A stretch of 64,000 nt of DNA from Solanum dulcamara (taxonomy: Eukaryota > Streptophyta > Magnoliopsida > Solanales > Solanaceae), in the NCBI RefSeq assembly GCF_947179165.1, contig NC_077241.1, forward strand, positions 31,305,246 to 31,369,245. The letters run 5' to 3'. Shown piece after piece: positions 36,954 to 47,414 of the stretch. Under the pieces are notes generated by a model. That model was given only the letters and a program-made list of their open reading frames with translations, was not told the DNA's origin and did not search any database. A program made the position numbers and the translations under genes. The stretch's first letter is position 1. Every line of letters starts with the position of its first letter.

Positions 36954-38079
36954 AGATGGAAGAATCAGAACTAGCGTCGGAGGAACGACATGAGATTATG
37001 TTCCTGGAATACTATACGTTACGTTAAGGCAATTGTAACAAGGGATTAAGAAAAATAAGGAGGATTAGCTAATTGCTAACTGACGACATATTCAAATGAC
37101 ACAACTCTTCAACATAGTACCAGTTAATAAGAGGAAAACCACAGAATGGCTACATGGGCCAGTGGACGAGGAAATTTTGACACCACTTGGCAGCCAACTC
37201 TGAGAGCGAAAAAGCAAAACCCAAAAGGTAAGTGTACTAGTTGATATAATTTAGGGAAGCCAAGAAGTAATACCCAAGGTCAGAAATTCCACTATATGAC
37301 CAGGACTACAAGACTCATTCCACACTCCATCGACAGATGACTCTGAAGGGAATGTTACCCGTAGATTAACGATATTAGTCCCTGCTCTTTCGATCAAAGG
37401 TTACCTACTCCGCCGAGAAGTTGTAAAATTGTAGAGTAAAAAAGTGGTAGGACCTTATGGAGTCCCCACAACTATTGTCCTGGGCAAGGGAGCCCAAGTT
37501 GCAATTAAATATCGAGAGATACAAATATAGGTTAAGCCAAACTATCGAGATGGAATTGGTACCACGGGTGACATAATACATGGCCACGATTGGGCAAAAG
37601 ATCTCCCCCGACATCGAATGTAGGATAAGGGAGAAAAAGACGGGGTAAAACATGAGGACTAGCGAGGTAATGCTAGAATACTTTTTGTAGCCTCTCATAA
37701 TCTTGTAAAGGTAAAGAAGGACACAAGATAATGGATCTAGAGGATTGCAAGCGGGGGTGAGGAAAGTGGTGAAAGAGTTTAATAGAAACTGGCAGAACTA
37801 GCTGGTTACTATAGGATGGCGAGTATATATGCCAAAATTCCGTCTGAATTATACCAGATCATGTTAGATAAAGCATAGAACGACTATGAGAGACATTACA
37901 TGAGGGAGCTGCAGCATTATTCAGTAGCCAACCCTAAGGATTGAAAAGCAAAACCCAAAAGATAGAATGCCAGTTAAAGTTCTAGAAAGAGTCGAGAAGG
38001 AATATATGAGGCTAACGACCCCCAAGTTATCAAAGTCATTACGCACCTATTTTATAATTTATAAGAGTAGGGTGCTATA

Positions 38080-38649
38080 TGGGTTATTGTGAGTAGGCTA
38101 AGGAATCAACCTATTTCCTTCCAATCAAGAGTACCTATGCTGCTGAAGTTAGGGGGAGTTATAGAACATGGAGAATGGTAAGGTTCCATGAGGTTTCCTA
38201 GTTAATATCTCAGATAGAGGGATTTTAATTATGATTAACATCTAGAGATCAGTCCAAGAAGAGATTGGGAGCATAGACAGGTCTTCGTACCGCATTTTCC
38301 TTCGAGCTGCTGAACAGACTGAGCATACTATGAGATGCTAGAAGATATGTCATGAGCTGGTGTTGTTAACTTCAAAGATAGATGGGATGATTATCTATCA
38401 CTTATTAAGTTGCCTATAATAATAAGTACTACTCCCGTATCACAATGGCCTCGTACAAGATTAGTAGAGCAAGATGTGTAAGTCCCCTATTGGATGGGTC
38501 GATGTTAGAAAAACTAAGCTAAAAAGGCCCCGACATGATTAAGCAAGCTATAGACTAACGACCCAGAGTCGGCAGAAATGATATACAGATGATCGACATC
38601 GACATACAGATTTCAAATCGATGATTGGACGTTCAGAACGGAGTCACCT
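38080..38649 (+). pseudogene. B1 integrase remnant, cut by B2
   Basis: Plus-strand reading with shifts and stops gives FHEVS.LISQIEGF, then WDDYLSLIKLP near 38390, SPIGWV near 38490 and QSRQK-YTDDRHRH near 38570-38600. These match, in order, the integrase catalytic core and C-terminal linker of family A. The segment stops at 38649, where the B2 LTR begins, before any GPY/F motif or chromodomain. B2 therefore inserted into B1's integrase region. Confidence 0.75.
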
Positions 38650-40814
38650 TGTTACACCCCGCACTCTTGAGCTCGGAACGTCTTCTTAAGTTCCTTAGAC
38701 ACTATCATGTGAGACGGATACGCTACGACACTATCAAACAACTCTAAGAAAAGAATATTGTGATACCTCGCGAGAAGGGAGGTTGGAGATAGAGTCATAA
38801 GAATCCGGAAAGAGTTGGAGGCTAAGAAATGAGTCGTAGGACTCGATTTACCTACGTAAGACACTAAGTTAAGAGTCTTATACACTTAAGTTTCTTAAGG
38901 ATATATCAAGCTTACGTAGTACGGATTACATAGGCTCTTAAAGTGAGACGAAATTACGAACCCGCGAGGAAGGGAAAAAGACGACGTGTGGCAGCCAATG
39001 GAGAAGCGACACGTGGCAGCACCTCAAGCATGCAGGTGATGCACCTACTTAGGGTCAAGTAGGTGATGCATCTGCTTGGGGAGGTGGACCCCGCTGCCAC
39101 ATGGCAGCCCCTAATTGGCAGCAGGACACGGTGGCCAATCATGGCTTGACACGTGTCATCCTTAGGGAAAAAAATAAGGTAAGTCCCGTTTTTGTTCCAT
39201 AAATTAATTAATTAGCGTATAATATAATGATATGGAAGTATTAGTAGTATAAAATTAGGATTTTTTGCAGCAAAAATCAGACAGCAAGCTGCCACAACGA
39301 TTCAGCACGTAAATAAAATTCCGAGGCGCGATTTCGGCAGGTTTTAGTCAATTTCGGGAAAGGTAAGTGCTTCCCCTCTAATTTGAAGTTTATGAAGTTA
39401 AATTAGGGTGTATTACACACCTTAGAGTCTGCTGGAAGTTGGGGAAAAGGTTCGAAAAGTTCAGCGTTCGGAATAAACGAATTTGGAATCGCTATAGTTA
39501 AGCTATTGTCGAAATAAGGTGTTATACGCGTAGGGGCTGCTGCTGGTTGTGTTGTGGCGTGTTGCAGGGTCTAAAATTTATCTAAATGAGGTGTGGTAGC
39601 TTCTGTTTACATCCACATGACCCTCCGCTTTGCAATTAAAGAATTCATGAAAGAAAGATTAAAAACTCTAGTTTTGGTATCTTAGTTTCGAGTGAATTAT
39701 TGGGGGTTCATATTGAGTAATTGTGTCATAATATGTATATGTATGTGATGCTGGTTGCATTGTTTGTTGGATTCAGGTTCTAAGGACATGGTTGGGATTT
39801 CGGATAGGGCACATTATAGGGGAGGTGCTGTCCGATTTTCGTTAACATCCTAACTAGTTAAGGAACTAGTCGAGAAGGCGAGCGAAGGGATGAATGTTAT
39901 GAATACTCGTGGATAGTCTAAGTTGCTGAAAAGTCCAAGGTTGTTAATACTTACATTACTTCCATGTTAAATAGGTTTCGAGGACAACGATGTAGACGTG
40001 ATTAATAGAAGTCCATACAAGGTATGTGAAGCTTTCCTTTGGCGTGTTTTTGGAATAGATATGTAGAACTATTCTTCTTTTCTTTTGGCATGTCTTAGAT
40101 ATAAGTTATGAATGATATGTATACGATATTTGGGATTCAATCCATTCGTAAAGCCCTGAGTATGAGTCAAGACTCTTGTTTACTTCTTGGTATTAGAACT
40201 TCTGCAATAGCTGAGTCATTGCCTTTTTGTCTTCTATGTGATGAAAACTAGTACATGTAAAGCCTATTTCTTTCCTTTGGAATGGCTTAACTTTGAGTGA
40301 AATGGTAGATGATATAGGTTTAGAGGTAAATCCATTTATGAGCTCTGATTGTAACTCGTGACTTGTAGTCACCCTGAACATCAAGAGTCTGAAAGTAGTC
40401 AAACTACTATTCTCGAGCCTGCTATATAATGAATAGTAAGTAGAGGTACTATCTCCTCTTTTTAGAGGCTCTGAAATGATAAATGCCATTGATTGCATGA
40501 GTTGAGTCTTTGACTAGATAAATTGTGTTTCTGATTGCATAGACTATATTTCTGATTGCATGAATTATGTGGCATTATTTTGATGCATGTTTGTGATCCC
40601 TGAAGCCCCAACTGATATAAGCCCTAATGACATCTAAAGGGATACCTCGGATAATTACTCCCCCAGTCTTCAGGTGACGGTTCACTTGACTGTTTCATCG
40701 AGTCTTAGATAATGACTTAGTTGCATATGGTTTCTCACTACTCTACTCGTGCATACTGTAACCCATCATTCCTCGAGTCCCATGATGGGCTGGGATATGT
40801 TATCGTGCACAGTG

Positions 40815-41325
40815 TTACTGCTTCTTTCACCGCGTCCCGGGCCAGATGTGTATAGTTCCACGCACGAGGAGACGATGCCGTATGTGAGGTGTGATATATG
40901 TTATATGTTATGACGATACGATTATTCACCGAGTCCCGGGCCGGCTGTAATATGATAGTATATGTGGTGAAATAAGGAAGGAACATCGTGTCCCTCCTTA
41001 GAGGGCCGGGTACATATGTATATTACGATGGTACGCTATAGACGTACACCACTCCATTCACCGAGTCCCTCACTAAAGGGCCAGATACTTTATGTAGGCA
41101 TGCATATGAGATTAAAGCAATATAGTGTGACCCTGAGCCCCGCAGTGAACCGGGTGTGATACGATGATATACATGATAAGATGATACCGTATACGATGGT
41201 ATGATACCGTATACGATGATATGATGAAATGAAATGCATTATGATATGATGATATGTGATTATGAAGAAGTGATTATAACACCGAGTTCACTAGAGGGCC
41301 GGGCACACCATATGATGATGTGTAT
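40815..41325 (+). repeat. ACCGAGT...GGGCCGG degenerate repeats in B2 5' LTR
   Basis: Units with ACCGAGTCCC or ACCGCGTCCCGGGCC, AGAGGGCCGGG and AAAGGGCCAGATAC. They include two neat copies of GATACCGTATACGATG at about 41183-41218. Same array as at 23935-24465. Confidence 0.7.
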
Positions 41326-41426
41326 GATTTACGTGTCTTAAGGTGCAGGTACAGTAATTCATTTAGTTATTATACTTGTCCCCTGCATCCCTATTTCAGT
41401 TATGATCTCAGTTACGATGTGTTATG

Positions 41427-41497
41427 CTTTATATACTCAGTACATATATCGTACTGACCCCCTTTTCTCGAGGGGCTGCGTTTCATGCCCGCAGGTA
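41427..41497 (+). promoter_or_regulatory. Conserved LTR module with stem-loop (B2)
   Basis: CTTTATATACTCAGTACATA, TCGTACTGACC, then a CCCCT...AGGGG stem-loop and GCCCGCAGGTA. Compare B0 and B1. Confidence 0.6.
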
Positions 41498-41967
41498 CAG
41501 ATTTTTATTTTGGAGATCCATCAGCGTAGGAGTTCCTCTCAGCTGTGTCGGAAGTGCTTCACTGTTCTGGAGCATAAATTTTGATGCTGGTCACTTAATA
41601 TATATATTTGTACATTCAGGGGTACGGCGGAGGTCTTGTCCCGCCATATGTTATTGTTACTATTCTTAGAGGTCTGTAGACATGTGTATATGTGGGTTGT
41701 TTGTGAGTTAGTTTCGATGTTGCCTATTCGATATATTGTGAATGTTTTTGTTATAGAAGCCTTGTCGGCTCGCGTGCCCTTTCATGATATGATACAAATG
41801 AAAGAGGCTACATGTACATGAAAAAGTTTTTATGTTTTAAACTATTGGGGTTTTTGTATATAGTATCACATCACACACGATTCAACTTAAGTGTAGTTGA
41901 TAAATACGCATGAGAGGGTCCAGGTCGGAACCCAGTTGCGGCCTACGGGGTTGGGTCGTGACAGAAG

Positions 41968-41979
41968 TGGTATTAGAGC
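41968..41979 (+). other. B2 primer binding site (initiator Met tRNA)
   Basis: TGGTATTAGAGC lies four bases after the 5' LTR. There is one change from the TGGTATCAGAGC of family A. Confidence 0.88.
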
Positions 41980-42026
41980 AGTTCGTCCTTGGAGTGTCTA
42001 CAGACCGTGTCTAGTAGAGTCTTGTT

Positions 42027-42054
42027 TATTGGTGTGTTGTGCACCACATCTATT
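42027..42054 (+). promoter_or_regulatory. B2 leader hairpin with GTGCAC loop (candidate RNA dimerisation site)
   Basis: Stem GGTGTG (42031-42036) with CACATC (42045-42050), including one G-U pair; loop TTGTGCAC contains palindromic GTGCAC (42039-42044). Same position relative to the PBS as in B1 and family A. Confidence 0.6.
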
Positions 42055-43670
42055 GACAAGAGGCTACAGAACATTTAGGATGTTACTTTCTTTCATATCT
42101 AAGATCGTGCGATAGAGCCGAGCTATAGGAAATGAAATTCCTTATACTAACCTGCGATTTTAGAAGGAAGACAACGCCGATAGAAGAAAGTAACTGACAA
42201 TATTGGATATTACGAAGCACGCAGGTAAGCAAAGGCACGAAATCCCTATGTCAGGTAAGGTATTGAAATGCGATTGACAGATACAATTGAAAAGTGAAAG
42301 GAAAGGTAAATAGGAAAGTATAACAGGTGCAGCTCGAGTGGACATAACAGGTAAGTTCATTTCCATACTGTTAATTATGGGCGTCCGGTGCGGCTGCGAT
42401 ATGAGATGATATGACTATATATGTGTGCCCTATGTGGCTGAGATGTTATACAATATGAATGTATATATGTGTGCCCTGTGAGGCATTATTGGTATTTTCT
42501 GTGTGCAGGTGTGGGGATAGTAAGAAATACAGAGGAAACTCTACCCTAATTTTCCTAGAAATAAGAGGAGAATGAGATACAGGGCTATAGTATGTCTTGA
42601 AAGGTTGTCCTCGCAACAATGATGAGATTTGACTAAACAAGTATGGCTGACCTCGAGAAATAAGTTAATTGTTGAGTTAATGGTAATAGAAACTAGGAGG
42701 ACGATACTGGAATAGTAGAATAAGTTAGAAAGGAATTATAAGCCAAAGAAAATGACTCAGAGAGGACTGATAGATCGAGATAAAATGAGATAGTAAGGCA
42801 TTGCCTAAATTGATACATAGGGATAAACTATGACAAGTGATAGTTGAAGGAAGTAACAGTATGGTTAAGACAAGAGTAAGACAAGAGTACAAAGGGAAAA
42901 GAATTGTGATGGATATGAAGTGTTAATAAGATAGCTTGTGAGACATTAAGGACAAGACTAGCTAAGAAGGGTAAGTAACCCATAGTAAGAATCGTGAAGA
43001 AAGTCAAGCGGTATTATACTCTGGGTCTGAATGCGAACCACGTACCAGGTGAACATAACAAAAACCATTATTAGAATAAGCAAAACTTAGTAAGGAATTA
43101 ACTAGAAGGTATGATGTGGTCCATGTAAATGGAATGTAAAGATAGGTGTGGAACGGAAAACCAAGCTATGGAACAAATAATTAGTGGTATCTACTGGAAT
43201 AAAGTTAGTATAATGACGAAGCTCGAAACATGAGTCATTAAAGTATAAGTACACTTAAGTGGGGAATGTGCACCAATTATGAGCCCTCGCTAATTACTGA
43301 TTGGGATGAATGGAATGTGGCTTTGAGTGCACTACTACATTACGGATACTACTCGAGTATCAATCATTAGATGAGATTCGATTCGAGATATTCCAAATAT
43401 TACAGCACCCTACGATTGTGCTAGGGTTTTCTAGAAAGGCAACCTAACGTGGGGATGATTTAACAGAAGATGTAGATATGGTGCAGCCCGTTAAATATGT
43501 TGGAATAGAATCATTCGCGTGTAAATAACTGAAGATATACGGAGAATGACATAGGTACACCCTAAAAGGGGGGAAGTGGACAAAAGAAGTACAAGCGTAA
43601 AAGAAAATCAACTGATGCTATCGCATGTAAATGGGGACGCTTAAACGTCAAACGAGACCCCATAAGGGAT

Positions 43671-43773
43671 GGACGTGATCATACCCAAATTGATGCACCG
43701 GATTCTGTCAAAACTCCGAAGTTAAGCGTGCTCGAATGAGAGTAGCACTAGGATGGGTGACCCCTTGGGAAGT
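43671..43773 (+). pseudogene. 5S rRNA-derived segment in B2 interior
   Basis: Reads GGACGTGATCATACC, TGATGCACCGGATTCTGTCA, AAACTCCGAAGTTAAGCGTG, CTCGAATGAGAGTAGCACTA, then GGATGGGTGACCCCTTGGGA and AGT. This is plant 5S rRNA from base 1 to roughly 105, lacking about the last 15 bases. The internal promoter words AGTTAAGCGTGCT and AGGATGGGTGACC are intact. It is opposite in orientation to the B1 segment and about 400 bases upstream of the collinear position. Confidence 0.92.
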
Positions 43774-44399
43774 GAGAAAGAGAACAAAACAAGTATGACA
43801 AAAAGAGATTATAAAAGCGGGTTAGTACAACGACACATATGGAACAGAGTAAGCCAAGAGCAGAAAAGATTATGACTGAAATACAATGCACCTCGTGAAA
43901 ATGGCACAAGAATAGTTATGCAACCTATGAATATTGGCATACTAAGAGCTAGGTCAAATGATTACTCGATAAAAGAAAGTTAGTAATAACAATGTGATTG
44001 CCATATTTAGAATCTATTTAGGAAAAGTGTAAGATGGTTCGAGGCAGATCTATTCAGATATAATCGGTATTAAGGACAAGAGCCATAGTGGAGCCTTGAC
44101 CCCGACTAAAGGAGGTAAGCCACTAGTATAGCAACGCTAAGGAATTTTCTGGACTGCTCTATGTTCGTACACACGTTTATGTAAGGATTACAATATGATG
44201 TATGGTAATAAAACTGGAAAGAGGGTCTGAGTAAAAGAGCAAGATAGCATACCTAAGGTGTTACAAGTTGAATTAAGAGGAGTTGTATAATGACTTAAAC
44301 GAAGAAGAGCATCAGAGGCTTGATAGCCTGTTACGGTGGATGAGAATCCTGACTCAGAAGTGGAAAGTAGTTAATATGTATTATAGTACGAGCTAACCT

Positions 44400-45217
44400 C
44401 GCATTTTAAGGAACTGGGAGTTCATACGGGCTATGGTAGATGGGCTGATAGAATCAACCTGTTCCCCTCCAGTTAGAAAGGCATATTCAGCTGAGGGTTA
44501 TGCGAAATGACATAGTAGGGAAACAATAAGATTTCACGGAGTCCCCACATATATTATCTCAGATAGAAAAGTTCAATTTACAGCTAATTGCTGGAAATCA
44601 TTTAGAAAGGGAGTGAGGAACCCAGATGAATCTTAGTATGACATTTTGCCCTTCGATTAAGGGACAGGCCCAGATGTGACCCACTAAATTATTGATGAAG
44701 TAAAGCTTATTCCGGAACAAGATATCGATTAGCAGCCTAAAGTCAGCAAGAAGGGGATACATTGATCCTTCGCAGAGCATTTTTAGAATAGATAAAGCTA
44801 CCTATGAGTGGGACCTACCATCTGATTTGAAACAATACATTCATTTTTCACAGATCAATGCTCCATAAGAATGGGAACGACGCTCCCAGAATATTTCCCG
44901 TGGAGGAGGTCCACATAACAGGGAGTTATCCTACGAGGGGCAACCTATCTCCATCCGGGATCAGCAGATTAAACGGGTTGCGAACTAAGGACATAGCTTC
45001 CGTCAAGGTACTGTGGCGGAATAAGAATCGTGAAGACATAAACTGGGAGGTTGAAAAGGACATAAAACACAAGTGTCCGTACCTATTCCCGATGTCTACG
45101 GATAGCCCCAGTCTTGGAACTCGTATATTAATTACTTGGACGAAACTGTATGCCATTCCAGTAGAAAGGCATCTCCCTATGATCCGTATAAAGTCTTAAG
45201 GAAAGTTTTATTCAACA
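44400..45217 (+). pseudogene. B2 integrase and chromodomain remnant
   Basis: Around 44555-44650 it reads ISDRKVQFTANCWKSFRKGV, matching the integrase core around the second catalytic aspartate. The domain is then truncated. It resumes near 44805 with YEWDLPSDL (end of integrase). A chromodomain-like block follows at 44985-45100 ([19 protein letters not shown], then WEVEKDIKHKCPYLFP). The open stretch 44858-45199 covers the chromodomain only. The central part of integrase and the GPY/F motif are missing. Confidence 0.8.
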
Positions 45218-45235
45218 TTCGGGGACGAATGTTCT

Positions 45236-45249
45236 AAAGGGGGGAAGGA
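45236..45249 (+). other. B2 polypurine tract
   Basis: AAAGGGGGGAAGGA immediately before the 3' LTR start at 45250. It follows GGGGACGAATGTTC, the same kind of pre-PPT word found in families A and E. Confidence 0.9.
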
Positions 45250-47414
45250 TGTTACACCCCGCACTCTTGAGCTCGTAACGTCTTCTTAAGTTCCTTAGAT
45301 ACTATCATGTGAGACGGATAAGCTACGACACTATCAAACAACTCTAAGAAAAGAATATTGTGATACCTCGCGAGAAGGGAGGTTGGAGATAGAGTCATAA
45401 GAATCCGGAAAGAGTTGGAGGCTAAGAAATGAGTCGTAGGACTCGATTTACCTACGTAAGACACTAAGTTAAGAGTCTTATACACTTAAGTTTCTTAAGG
45501 ATATATCAAGCTTACGTAGTACGGATTACATAGGCTCTTAAAGTGAGACGAAATTACGAACCCGCGAGGAAGGGAAAAAGATGACGTGTGGCAGCCAATG
45601 GAGAAGAGACACGTGGCAGCACCTCAAGCAAGCAGGTGATGCACCTACTTAGGGTCAAGTAGGTGATGCAGCTGCTTGGGGGAGGTGGACCCCGCTTCCA
45701 CGTGGCAGCCCCTAATTGGTAGCATGACACGGTGGCCAATCATGGCTTGACATGTGTCATCCTTAGGGGCTGACACGTGTCACCCCTTGGGACCACATAT
45801 ATGTATGTATATTATGGATATAATTCAGTATTGGGTCTTCAAACTTCAGTTTATTCATCAAATTTCCAGCAAGAAAGGTGAACAAAGAACCCTAAAGCTA
45901 AGGAGAGAAAATTGCGACGGCTTGGGAAAGAAATAAGGTAAGTCCCGTTTTTGTTCCGTAAATTAATTAATTAGCATATAATACAATGATATGGAAGTAT
46001 TAGTAGTATAAAATTAGGATTTTGTGCAGCAAAGATCAGACAACAAGCTGCCACAACGATTCAGCACGTAAATAAAATTCCGAGGCGCGATTTCGGCAAG
46101 TTTTAGTCAATTTCGGGAAAGGTAAGTGCTTTCCCTCTAATTTGAAGTTTATGAAGTTAAATTAGGGTGTATTACACACCTTAGAGTCTGCTGGAAGTTG
46201 GGAAAAAGGTTCGAAAAGTTCAGCATTCGGAATAAATGAATTTGGAATCGCTATAGTTAAGCTATTGTCGAAATAAGGTGTTGTACGCGTAGGGGCTGCT
46301 GCTGGTTGTGTTGTGGCGTGTTGCAGGGTATAAAATTTATCTAAATGAGGTGTGGTAGCTGCTGTTTACATCCACATGACCCTCCGCTTTGCAATTAAAG
46401 AATTCACGAAAGAAAGATTAAAAACTCTAGTTTTGGTATCTTAGTTTCGAGTGAATTATTGGGGGTTCATATTGAGTAATTGTGTCATAATATGTATATG
46501 TATGGGCTGCTGGTTGCATTGTTGGTTGGCTGCAGGTTCTAAGGACATGGTTGGGATTTCGGATAGGGCACATTATAGGGGAGGTGCTGTCCGATTTTCG
46601 TTAACATCCTAACTAGTTAAGGAACTAGTCGAGAAGGCGAGCGAAGGGATGAATGTTATGAATACTCGTGGATAGTCTAAGTTGCTGAAAAGTCCAAGGT
46701 TGTTAATACTTACATTACTTCCATGTTAAATAGGTTTCGAGGACAACGATGTAGACGTGATTAAGAGAAGTCCATACAAGGTATGTGAAGCTTTCCTTTG
46801 GCGTGTTTTTGGAATAGATATGTAGAACTATTCTTCTTTTCTTTTGGAATGTCTTAGATATAAGTTATGAATGATATGTATACGATATTTGGGATTCAAT
46901 CCATTCGTAAAGCCCTGAGTATGAGTCAAGACTCTTGTTTATTTCTTGGTATTAGAACTTCTGCAATAGCTAAGTCATTGGCTTTTTGTCTTTTATGTGA
47001 TGAAAACTAGTACATGTAAAGCCTATTTCTTTCCTTAGGAATGGCTTAACTTTGAGTGAAATGGTAGATGATATAGGTTTAGAGGTAATTCCATTTATGA
47101 GCTCTGATTGTAACTCGTGACTTGTAGTCACTCCTGAACGTCAAGAGTCTGAAAGTAGTCAAACTACTATTCTCGAGCCTGCTATATAATGAATAGTAAG
47201 TAGAGGTACTATCTCCTCTTTTTAGAGGCTCTGAAATGATAAATGCCATTGATTGCATGAGTTGAGTCTTTGACTAGATAAATTGTGTTTCTGATTGCAT
47301 AGACTATATTTCTGATTGCATGAATTATGTGGCATTATTTTGATGCATGTTTGTGATCCCTGAAGCCCCAACTGATATAAGCCCTAATGACAAAGGGATA
47401 CCTCGGATAATTAC
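45250..47414 (+). mobile_element. B2 3' LTR, first 2165 bp (interrupted by family A)
   Basis: Starts TGTTACACCCCGCAC. It is collinear with 38650-40658 plus the 156-bp segment deleted there, with scattered substitutions of roughly two per cent in the first 500 bases I compared by eye. It breaks at ATTAC (47410-47414). The remaining roughly 1.3 kb should lie beyond the A array, outside the window. Confidence 0.92.
45585..45830 (+). promoter_or_regulatory. B2 U3 promoter: G-box/ABRE cluster, palindrome and TATA region
   Basis: CACGTG occurs at 45610-45615 (within ACACGTGGC), 45699-45704 (within CCACGTGGC) and 45774-45779 (within GACACGTGTC), with a relaxed copy GACGTGTGGC near 45584. Between them is CAAGTAGGTGATGCA, matching an inverted CACCTACTT. 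A TATA-rich run (CATATATGTATGTATATTA) follows at about 45796-45814. Plant bZIP and bHLH factors bind such ACGTG cores; whether they act here is inferred. Confidence 0.55.

Larger units (their letters stand above)
34449..38079 (+). other. B1 interior, non-coding part
   Basis: No gag, protease or RT can be read in any frame. Landmarks: PBS and leader (34449-34620), a GCCCTGTGCGGCTG-type short repeat and a TA microsatellite (34862-34980), a splice-acceptor-like TTTTCTGTGTGCAG ending at 35016, and a 5S-derived segment (36836-36953). A local duplication is marked by GGTAAAACATAAAGACTCGCGA at 36750 (shown here only to its core GGTAAAACATAA) and GGTAAAACATGAGGACTAGC at 37645. It is collinear with B2's interior at several points, including the CTAAAGGGGGAAGT block near 36265. 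The small ORFs here are random. Confidence 0.65.
38650..41963 (+). mobile_element. B2 5' LTR (3314 bp), with promoter deletion
   Basis: It starts TGTTACACCCCGCAC and ends GGTCGTGACA next to a PBS. Compared with the 3' LTR it lacks about 156 bp at about 39167 (matching 45769-45924), which removes the TATA-like region and the RNA start zone. It retains the upstream CACGTG words and the AGGTAAGT at 39177. The rest of the shared 2 kb is nearly identical to the 3' LTR. Confidence 0.92.
41964..44399 (+). other. B2 interior, non-coding part
   Basis: No readable gag, protease or RT. The leader up to about 42120 matches family A's leader. A splice-acceptor-like TTTTCTGTGTGCAG ends at 42508. GGCTGCGATATGAGATGATA-type short repeats lie at 42385-42480. 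A 5S-derived segment lies at 43671-43773. The remaining bases are purine-rich with frequent stops. Confidence 0.65.

Noticed and set aside
43671..43773. Functional 5S rRNA gene
   Set aside because: It lacks the last ~15 bases of the rRNA and has internal changes; it is an isolated fragment.
44858..45199. Independent small protein gene (113 residues)
   Set aside because: It reads as a chromodomain tail of pol just before the PPT; the preceding frame is broken integrase.
38650..47414. Segmental duplication of ordinary DNA (38650-40658 against 45250-47414)
   Set aside because: Both copies begin TGTTACACC, one is followed by a PBS and the other is preceded by a PPT, so they are the two LTRs of one element.
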